From Clostridiaceae bacterium (GTDB lineage Bacteria > Bacillota > Clostridia > Lachnospirales > Lachnospiraceae): a stretch of DNA of 21,167 nt. The DNA lies in assembly GCA_018378255.1 (NCBI GenBank), contig JAGZXV010000090.1:1-21167 (forward strand), read 5' to 3'. Of the stretch, positions 14,773 to 21,167 are shown in pieces (position 1 is the stretch's first letter; every line of letters starts with the position of its first letter). The position numbers and the translations under genes were made by a program. The notes under the pieces were generated by a model that did not search any database, was not told the DNA's origin, and saw nothing but the letters and a program-made list of their open reading frames with translations.

Positions 14773-15513
14773 ATGAAGAATAAATTAGCAGCTGCTGTTT
14801 TGTGCATTTGCATGCTATTGCCGGCAACCGGGTGCGGAGGAGTTTCGGATATTAAGGCCCAGTCTGAGGACAAGGCCGAAACGTCAGTTTCCCTTAAGCA
14901 GAACCAGGAGGAAAACACGACGCAAACTCAAGACCAAACTCCGGAGCAACATAATTATTATGAAGAATTGATAGCTGCAGCAACAAAATGCATCGTAAAT
15001 AAAGAGTTAGAAATACCCGCAGGCTGGGATTTCAGTACCGGGTTGATAACGGCCGGTGCCTATGGAACACGGGGATATTTAATCGAAGACATCGATGGAA
15101 ACGGAATAGATGAACTGATTTTTGGAGAAAATGGAACGGATCCGGACAGTTCGTGGGACGGCATTATTTTCGATATCTATACAATATCTGACGGGGAGCT
15201 TGTTCATGTGTTAAACGGATGGGAACGAAACAGGTATTTTTTCTGTGAAAATGGAATGATTGCAAACGAAGGATCCAGCGGCGCGGCTGATTCCAATTAC
15301 TCTTATTTTACCTTCGAAGGATCAAAGCTCCAGTTAGTGGAATCAGTTATATATGACGGGATGAAGGATCCGGATAATCCATGGTTTTATTCAACCGTAT
15401 CTGAATATGATTCGGAACATGCGGAACCGATAAGTGAGGAGAAGGCGGTGGAAATCAGGGAAAAGTATACTTACAAACGTCCTGTATTTATTCCTTTTGC
15501 TGAGGAGAATTGA
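14773..15513 (+). CDS. Putative lipoprotein with calcium-loop-like motif
   Basis: 246 residues. The N-terminus is a lipoprotein signal: MKNKLAAAVLCICMLLPATG then Cys21. A Ser/Gln/Glu/Thr-rich linker extends to about residue 60, and a globular domain follows. That domain contains EDIDGNGIDELIFGENG at about 105-121, an EF-hand/FG-GAP-like Asp-rich loop (Asp106, Asp108, Asn110, Asp113), and repeated aromatic beta-like stretches. Similar lipoproteins of unknown role are common in Lachnospiraceae (from memory). The ATG is preceded by GACGGAGGTAA. It starts 51 bases after the MazG-like gene and may be the last gene of that cassette. No function can be assigned. Confidence 0.7.
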   Translation: MKNKLAAAVLCICMLLPATGCGGVSDIKAQSEDKAETSVSLKQNQEENTTQTQDQTPEQHNYYEELIAAATKCIVNKELEIPAGWDFSTGLITAGAYGTRGYLIEDIDGNGIDELIFGENGTDPDSSWDGIIFDIYTISDGELVHVLNGWERNRYFFCENGMIANEGSSGAADSNYSYFTFEGSKLQLVESVIYDGMKDPDNPWFYSTVSEYDSEHAEPISEEKAVEIREKYTYKRPVFIPFAEEN

Positions 15514-15603
15514 CGCAGAACCAAAGGCTGTAAGTCAAATACAAAAAGTAAAGCTGCCTTGATAGGATCCGGAATTCCTCATTTTCCAAGGAATAACTTC
15601 CCT

Positions 15604-15649
15604 TTTACAAGTTGAAAATATATGGTATAATGTTTTTCGACATTATACC
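15604..15649 (+). promoter_or_regulatory. Promoter of the export ATPase with an overlapping 9-bp dyad
   Basis: TTTACA at 15604-15609, a 16-base spacer and a perfect TATAAT at 15626-15631 with TGG in front (extended -10). A perfect inverted repeat, GGTATAATG (15624-15632) and CATTATACC (15641-15649), covers the -10 and the expected start point near 15638, suggesting an operator or an mRNA 5' hairpin. The remaining bases from 15514 to 15603 show no gene or clear signal. Confidence 0.6.
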
Positions 15650-15705
15650 CGCGCAAAATACACATGTGCGCCGGTAACGGCAAGTGGAAGATGATGGAGG
15701 ATGTT

Positions 15706-17025
15706 ATGTCCCAGCAGACTGCAGACAATGCGATTACAGTAAAAGATGTGACGAAAATATATAAATTATACGAAAAACCTGTGGACCGGTTAAAAGAATC
15801 CCTGAATCCTGCCCATAAAGAATACCACAGGAAATTTTACGCCCTGAACAACATCTCTTTTGAGGTAAAAAAAGGAGAGACGGTGGGCATTATAGGGACC
15901 AACGGTTCCGGAAAATCTACCATATTAAAGATCATAACAGGAGTGCTCACGCCTACTACAGGAGAGGTAGCGGTGGAGGGAACCATTTCCGCCCTGCTGG
16001 AACTGGGGGCCGGGTTTAATATGGATTATACCGGAATTGAGAATATTTATATGAATGGAACCATGATGGGCTTTTCCAGAAAAGAGATGGAGGAGAAACT
16101 TCAGGACATTCTGGATTTTGCGGATATCGGTGACTTTGTCTATCAGCCGGTGAAAACTTATTCCAGCGGTATGTTTGTCCGCCTGGCGTTTGCTCTGGCC
16201 ATCAATGTGGAACCGGAGATTCTGATCGTGGACGAGGCCCTGTCCGTAGGAGACGTGTTTTTCCAGTCCAAGTGCTACCGGCGGATGGAAGAGATACGCC
16301 AAAAGGGAACCACGATTCTGATGGTAACACACGATATGGGCAGCATCATCAAATACTGCGACCGGGTGGTGCTGTTAAACAAAGGGGACTTTGTGGCAGA
16401 GGGCGCGCCGGGGCACATGGTGGATTTATATAAAAAGATATTGGCAAATCAGATGGATTCTCTGGAAGAAGAACTTCAGGAGATGAATGATTTTTCCGGC
16501 AATAGTGAGGAGAAAAAAGAAAAAGGCACAAAAGGCGGCCTTATGAAAGATAAGATCACCATTAATTCAAACCGTACCGAATATGGAGATGGAAGAGCGG
16601 AGATCTATGATCTGGGGTTATTTGATGAGAGGGGAAATCTGACAAACCTCTTATTAAAAGGTGAAATGTTCACAATAAAAGAGCGGATCCGTTTTAATGC
16701 AAATTTGGAAGCGCCCATATTTACGTATACAATTAAGGATAAAAAGGGTACGGATTTAAGCGGAACCAATACCATGTTTGAAGGTACGGATGTGAAGCCA
16801 GTCAAGCGGGGAGATACCTATGAGGCATCGTTTACACAGAAGATGACCCTGCAGGGCGGCGAATACCTGCTCTCCATGAGCTGCACCGGATTTGAAAACG
16901 GCGAACATGTGGTGTATCACCGTCTGTACGATGTGGCCAATATCACGGTCATTTCCAATAAGAATACAGTAGGGGTTTATGATATGGAATCCGTGGTTGA
17001 GGTGAAGCTAAACCCGCAGGATTGA
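15706..17025 (+). CDS. Polysaccharide ABC exporter ATPase with glycan-binding C-terminal domain (Wzt-like)
   Basis: 439 residues from the ATG at 15706, chosen because GGAGG at 15696-15700 precedes it by 5 bases; in-frame ATGs at 15664, 15691 and 15694 lie upstream. The ATPase domain (1-245) has Walker A GTNGSGKST at 64-72, signature YSSGM at 152-156, Walker B ILIVDE at 172-177 and switch His209. After a charged linker (about 250-280), residues 285-435 resemble the Wzt_C domain: RAEIYDLGLFDERGN, IKERIRFNANLEAPIFTYTI and KGTDLSGTNT. In E. coli O8/O9a this domain reads the modified end of the glycan before export. The partner permease is at 823-1635, 14 kb away, and the methyltransferase and glycosyltransferase genes follow directly. 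Confidence 0.93.
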   Translation: MSQQTADNAITVKDVTKIYKLYEKPVDRLKESLNPAHKEYHRKFYALNNISFEVKKGETVGIIGTNGSGKSTILKIITGVLTPTTGEVAVEGTISALLELGAGFNMDYTGIENIYMNGTMMGFSRKEMEEKLQDILDFADIGDFVYQPVKTYSSGMFVRLAFALAINVEPEILIVDEALSVGDVFFQSKCYRRMEEIRQKGTTILMVTHDMGSIIKYCDRVVLLNKGDFVAEGAPGHMVDLYKKILANQMDSLEEELQEMNDFSGNSEEKKEKGTKGGLMKDKITINSNRTEYGDGRAEIYDLGLFDERGNLTNLLLKGEMFTIKERIRFNANLEAPIFTYTIKDKKGTDLSGTNTMFEGTDVKPVKRGDTYEASFTQKMTLQGGEYLLSMSCTGFENGEHVVYHRLYDVANITVISNKNTVGVYDMESVVEVKLNPQD

Positions 17026-17076
17026 CCTTTTATGGCTGACAGGAGGAAGGAAAGGACAGGAGTTAAAGAATAAACT

Positions 17077-17895
17077 ATGAAGAATATCAGTTTTGATTTA
17101 GCTAATTTATTCAAGAAATACGGTATGGACACGAAGCGGATTTTAGAGGAGAATGTCAATCTGGACTACCTCTATGCCCTCAGCGAACAGCGGGAAAATG
17201 TAATCGAGTGGTTTGAATTTAAACCGGATGCCAGCCTCCTTCAGATCGGAGCAGATTATGGCGCCCTCACCGGCCTGTACAGCAGGCGGGTTAAAGAAGT
17301 CTGCGTACTGGAAGAGGATTTGCGGAATGCAGAGATCGTGAAAATGCGCTGTCCGGAAGCGGACAACATCATTTATGCAAAAGAGAGCCTGGAGGAACAT
17401 GGGAAAAGCCATGCCGGCGGCTATGATTATGTGATGATGATCGGAACTTTGGCGGATTTATACGGAACGCAGACTGAAAATCAGATAAAAGACCAGCCAA
17501 AAGACTGGATACAAAAACAGATAGAAACGGCAAAATCTCTGGTAAAGCCGGGCGGCTGCCTGATTCTGGCCGTGTGCAACAAGTTTGGAATGAAATACTG
17601 GGCCGGCTGTGAACGGGAAGCGGTCAGCGTTTCCAGAAAGGAACTGACTGAGCTGACAGGCGGGGAAGGGACAGCCGAGTGGTATTATCCCATGCCGGAT
17701 TACAGGATTCCCATCACCGTGTATTCCCAGTCCTATCTGCCGAAAAAGGGGGATTTAACCCATACCATCACTGCCTATGATTATCCCCGGTATATCCGTA
17801 TGGATGTGGGAGAGAAGTATGATGAGGTATGCGAAGACGGGGAATTTGAGCAGTATGCGAATTCATTTTTAGTAATATGGAAAAAATCTGCCTGA
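17077..17895 (+). CDS. Class I SAM-dependent methyltransferase
   Basis: 272 residues. Motif I is LLQIGADYGALTG at 54-66, followed by the acidic strand end VCVLEED at 75-81, a YDYVMMIGTLADLY block at 116-129 (motif IV region) and LVKPGGCLILAVCNKFG at 155-171. The C-terminus (EFEQYANSFLVIWKKSA) resembles the end of methyltransferase modules fused to kinase-like and glycosyltransferase domains in other Clostridia (from memory). The ATG follows AGGAG at 14-base spacing, rather long. It lies 51 bases after the export ATPase and 61 before a kinase-like/glycosyltransferase protein, which suggests methylation of the glycan or of its terminal group. The acceptor is inferred, not shown. Confidence 0.85.
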   Translation: MKNISFDLANLFKKYGMDTKRILEENVNLDYLYALSEQRENVIEWFEFKPDASLLQIGADYGALTGLYSRRVKEVCVLEEDLRNAEIVKMRCPEADNIIYAKESLEEHGKSHAGGYDYVMMIGTLADLYGTQTENQIKDQPKDWIQKQIETAKSLVKPGGCLILAVCNKFGMKYWAGCEREAVSVSRKELTELTGGEGTAEWYYPMPDYRIPITVYSQSYLPKKGDLTHTITAYDYPRYIRMDVGEKYDEVCEDGEFEQYANSFLVIWKKSA

Positions 17896-17956
17896 ATGCA
17901 TTTCGGATAAACTCCCGGGTGAATCAGGAATTTAAGAGGCGGATTGAGAGGAAACC

Positions 17957-20900
17957 ATGGCACAGATTAAATTTGTTAAATATAACAGAACGAGAAAAGA
18001 ACAATTTCAGATAAAGACTACAATTCTGGATGAAAATGGAGCCCGGTATGTGGAGAAGACGGCCCTGAATGCCAGCGGCGTCCCCCATATCTGGTCATTT
18101 GCGTCCAAATATGAACAGCTTTCCAGCCAGAACCACAATCTAAAAGTGGCCCGGCCCCAGATCAGCGATGACCGCTGTGTGGCCCGGTTCCCTTATCTGG
18201 AGGGAGACACCCTGGCGGAGCGGCTGGGCGAAGAGATAAAAGGCGGAAAAGCTCCCCTTGAGGCCATCCGCGCGGCCATGGCTCTGGTTTATGAGATACA
18301 GCCTGAGTATATTCAGCCTTTTGTAGCGACGGCCGAATTTACGGAAGTGTTCGGAGAGGCCGGGCAGTTGGAAGACGATGCTTATTCGGTGGCAAATATC
18401 GATGCCCTGTTTGAGAATATGCTGGTAACGGAGGACGGAATTTATTGTCTGGATTACGAGTGGGTGTTCAACTTTCCGGTTCCGGTGCATTTTGTGCAGT
18501 ACCGCACCCTATTCTATTTCTACGACCGTTATCATGCGCTGATGAACTATGAGAGTTCAAAAGACTTCCTGATGGAGTTTGGAATTACGCCGGAGATGAC
18601 TGCGGTTTACCATCAGATGGAGCAGGGCTTCCAGGAATATGTCCATGGGGAGAACCAGCGCATTTATCTGGAAAACTATTATGTGGATACCAGAAATATA
18701 TCCGATTTCGGGCGGACGGACCGGGAACTGAACCATGCCAGGGAACGGATTGAACAGTTAAAGACAGAGGTGGCGGATAAGAATCTGATGATCCGCAAAA
18801 TCCAGGAGATTCAGCGGCTTACCAACAACCACGTGACAAACCTGGAGATCACCATTAAAAACCAGAGCGCAGAGATCAATGAACTGGGCAGGACCCTCAC
18901 CTATCTCAACGGACATGAGGCGCTGGTTTTCAAGTTCAGAAGGAAGCTGGGAGCTAAATTTAACCAAAAATATCCCAAAGGATCGTTGGAGCGAAAGAAG
19001 CTGAACTATAAAAAGCAGTATGTGATGCATCCCATCCGTTCTTATAAATTCTATTCCACAGAAGAGGGAAAGAACTTGCGGGAAGGGGACTTCAGGATCG
19101 GGGACATTTACCGGGAACATGGGAAACTGAGATTTCCGGCTGTGGAAAAACCTGTGGTTTCTATTATTATTCCTGTTTATAATCAGATCCACTATACCTA
19201 TGCCTGTCTGGTTTCCATTTTGGAACACACGCAGGATGTGTCTTATGAAGTGCTGATTGCAGACGATGTGTCCACAGATGCCACGGCGCAGCTTGACCAG
19301 TTTACTGAAGGATTGAGAATCTGCCGCAACAGCATGAACCAGGGATTTCTTCGCAACTGCAACAATGCGGCACGTTACGCCAAAGGGAAATACATCATGT
19401 TCCTGAACAACGATACCCAGGTGACGGAAGGCTGGCTCAGTTCATTGGTGAATCTGATTGAAGCGGATTCCACCATCGGAATGGTTGGATCCAAGCTGGT
19501 GTATCCGGACGGGCGGCTGCAGGAAGCGGGAGGCATCATTTGGAGCGATGGCAGCGGCTGGAATTATGGGCGGCTGGATGATCCGGACAAGCCGGAATAC
19601 AATTATGTGAAAGATGTGGATTATATTTCGGGGGCGGCCATTTTATTGTCAAACCAGCTATGGAAGCAGATCGGGGGATTCGACACCAGGTTTGCACCGG
19701 CTTATTGTGAGGATTCGGATCTGGCGTTTGAAGTGAGAAAAGCCGGATACCGGGTGGTTTACCAGCCGCTTTCCAAAGTGATCCATTTTGAAGGTATTTC
19801 TAATGGAACCGATACCCAGGGCAGCGGGCTGAAACGCTACCAGATCGCAAACAGTGAGAAATTAAAAGAAAAATGGTCGGAGGAGTTTGCAAAGCAGTGT
19901 GTAAACAACGGAAATCCAGACCCGTTCAGGGCCAGGGAGCGCAGCATGGGAAAACCCATGATTCTGGTTGTGGACCATTATGTGCCTACATTTGATAAGG
20001 ATGCCGGCTCGAAAACCACGTTCCAATATCTGAAGATGTTCCTGAAAAAAGGGTATGTGGTAAAGTTCCTGGGAGATAATTTTCTGCATGAGGAACCATA
20101 TTCCACCATACTTCAGCAGATGGGAATCGAGATTTTATACGGAGCGGAGTTCCAGGTTAAGATATGGGACTGGCTGAAAGACCATGGGGACGATATTGGA
20201 ACCGCTTATTTAAACCGGCCCCACATTGCGGCAAAATATGTGGATTATATTTTGGATAACACCAATATGAAGGTGATCTATTATGGACATGACCTCCATT
20301 TCCTCAGGGAAGGGCGGGAATATGAACTGACCGGGGACCTGGAGAAAAAGAAGGCGGCGGATTATTGGAAATCGGTGGAATTTTCACTGATGCAGAAAGC
20401 GGCTGTATCGTATTATCCCTCTTATATTGAACGGGATGCTATCAAGGCTGTCAATCCTGAGATCAATGTGAAGGATATTACGGCGTATGTATATGAAGAA
20501 TTTAAGGAACATCTGGAGGAGGACTTTAGCAGGCGGGAAGGAATCCTGTTTGTCGGCGGCTTCGCCCATCCGCCCAATGCAGATGCGGTGTTGTGGTTTG
20601 CAAAAGAGGTGTTCCCTCTCATCAGGGCAAAGATACCGGTGAACTGGTATGTGGCGGGCTCTAAAGTTACGGACGAGATCAAGGCTCTGGAAGAGCCGGG
20701 AAATGGAATTGTGATTAAAGGCTTTGTGAGTGAGGAAGAACTGGATGAGTTATATGCATCCTGTAAACTGGTGGTGGTTCCTCTCAGATATGGCGCAGGT
20801 GTGAAGGGAAAAGTGGTGGAAGCCATTTATAACGGCGCGCCGATTGTTACCACTTCTATAGGTGCGGAAGGAATTCCGGATGTGGAGGATGTGCTGATCG

Positions 20901-21061
20901 TGAGAGATGAGCCGGAGAGCTTTGCAGATGCGGTGACGGAACTTTATCAGAATGATGAGGAATGCCTAAAGCTTTGTAAGAAGACACAGACTTATATAAG
21001 GAAGTACTTTAGTGTGGATGCGGTTTGGAGCCGGATTGAAGAGGATTTTGCAGTGCGGTGA
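17957..21061 (+). CDS. Multidomain protein: kinase-like domain, coiled coil, GT2 and GT4-type glycosyltransferases
   Basis: 1034 residues. Residues 1-245 look kinase-like: VEK (Lys34), Glu53, hinge-like VARFPYLEGDTLAERL at 75-90, NIDALFENML at 147-156 (Asp149 and Asn154 of the catalytic loop, His or Arg replaced by Ile/Asn) and CLDYEW at 164-169 (Asp166, metal). Residues about 250-315 are a heptad-rich coiled coil. Residues 398-640 are a GT2 transferase (SIIIPVYNQ at 402-410, FLNNDTQ at 482-488, CEDSDLAFEVRKAG at 584-597). Residues 667-1034 are a GT4-like transferase (FVGGFAHPPNADAV, PLRYGAGVKGKVVEA at 942-956, TSIGAEGIP). No membrane segment is seen. It probably builds and perhaps caps the exported glycan. 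Kinase activity is uncertain. Confidence 0.88.
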   Translation: MAQIKFVKYNRTRKEQFQIKTTILDENGARYVEKTALNASGVPHIWSFASKYEQLSSQNHNLKVARPQISDDRCVARFPYLEGDTLAERLGEEIKGGKAPLEAIRAAMALVYEIQPEYIQPFVATAEFTEVFGEAGQLEDDAYSVANIDALFENMLVTEDGIYCLDYEWVFNFPVPVHFVQYRTLFYFYDRYHALMNYESSKDFLMEFGITPEMTAVYHQMEQGFQEYVHGENQRIYLENYYVDTRNISDFGRTDRELNHARERIEQLKTEVADKNLMIRKIQEIQRLTNNHVTNLEITIKNQSAEINELGRTLTYLNGHEALVFKFRRKLGAKFNQKYPKGSLERKKLNYKKQYVMHPIRSYKFYSTEEGKNLREGDFRIGDIYREHGKLRFPAVEKPVVSIIIPVYNQIHYTYACLVSILEHTQDVSYEVLIADDVSTDATAQLDQFTEGLRICRNSMNQGFLRNCNNAARYAKGKYIMFLNNDTQVTEGWLSSLVNLIEADSTIGMVGSKLVYPDGRLQEAGGIIWSDGSGWNYGRLDDPDKPEYNYVKDVDYISGAAILLSNQLWKQIGGFDTRFAPAYCEDSDLAFEVRKAGYRVVYQPLSKVIHFEGISNGTDTQGSGLKRYQIANSEKLKEKWSEEFAKQCVNNGNPDPFRARERSMGKPMILVVDHYVPTFDKDAGSKTTFQYLKMFLKKGYVVKFLGDNFLHEEPYSTILQQMGIEILYGAEFQVKIWDWLKDHGDDIGTAYLNRPHIAAKYVDYILDNTNMKVIYYGHDLHFLREGREYELTGDLEKKKAADYWKSVEFSLMQKAAVSYYPSYIERDAIKAVNPEINVKDITAYVYEEFKEHLEEDFSRREGILFVGGFAHPPNADAVLWFAKEVFPLIRAKIPVNWYVAGSKVTDEIKALEEPGNGIVIKGFVSEEELDELYASCKLVVVPLRYGAGVKGKVVEAIYNGAPIVTTSIGAEGIPDVEDVLIVRDEPESFADAVTELYQNDEECLKLCKKTQTYIRKYFSVDAVWSRIEEDFAVR

Positions 21062-21065
21062 GTTC

Positions 21066-21167
21066 TTTTTTTACATCAGGGATGAAGGGATTTTCGAAAA
21101 AGCCTTAGGGATTTACAGTAAAGGGTGAAGGCATTTTCGAAAATGCCTTCACCCTTTACTGTAAATC
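21066..21167. repeat. Palindromic intergenic repeat, copy C, reaching the window edge
   Basis: The left unit starts with TTTTTTTACATCA (21066-21078), identical to copy B, and carries a TTTTCGAAAA core. The right unit, 21110-21167, is a perfect 58-base palindrome centred between 21138 and 21139: GATTTACAGTAAAGGG at its start is exactly matched by CCCTTTACTGTAAATC at its end, with GTGAAGGC/GCCTTCAC and TTTTCGAAAA inside. It starts 4 bases after the stop codon of the glycosyltransferase gene. It ends exactly at the window edge, so more of the element may lie beyond. Confidence 0.9.

Overview
The window looks like chromosomal DNA of a low-to-moderate GC Gram-positive anaerobe, most likely a gut Lachnospiraceae/Clostridium-type Firmicute. 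Supporting signs are strong AGGAGG-type ribosome binding sites before most genes, TTGNNN-N17-TATAAT promoters, lipoprotein-type solute-binding protein, a YesM/YesN-type two-component pair, and cytoplasmic rather than periplasmic sulfatases. This is inferred from gene style, not from a taxonomic marker.

Layout. (1) Bases 1-2760: end of an unidentified gene, a palindromic repeat (copy A), then rfbC (dTDP-rhamnose pathway), an ABC-2 polysaccharide export permease (Wzm type) and a DUF362 iron-sulfur-like protein. (2) Bases 2760-3584: a structured small-RNA-like element ending in a bidirectional terminator, a DUF3788 gene on the minus strand, and a divergent promoter region. (3) Bases 3585-13920: an eight-gene operon on one strand: sugar ABC importer (lipoprotein plus two permeases, no ATPase), two cytoplasmic sulfatases, a sensor kinase, an AraC-type response regulator and a GH43-like glycosidase. 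It reads as import and intracellular desulfation of a sulfated oligosaccharide. (4) Bases 13921-15513: palindromic repeat copy B, a terminator, a good promoter and three small genes (39-aa protein, MazG-like pyrophosphohydrolase, lipoprotein). (5) Bases 15514-21061: the export ATPase (Wzt type with a C-terminal carbohydrate-binding domain), a SAM methyltransferase, and a 1034-aa protein joining a kinase-like domain, a coiled coil and two glycosyltransferase domains. (6) Palindromic repeat copy C closes the window.

How it fits together. Blocks 1 and 5 are the two halves of an ABC-transporter-dependent surface glycan system (permease in block 1, ATPase in block 5), split by about 14 kb of catabolic and accessory genes. 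The most interesting signal is in block 5: methyltransferase, then kinase-like domain, then coiled coil, beside a Wzt with a glycan-recognition domain. That is the same order as the E. coli O8/O9a chain terminator WbdD, here divided over two genes and fused to polymerase-like glycosyltransferases. A second notable signal is a family of tandem palindromic elements, each lying just downstream of a gene block.
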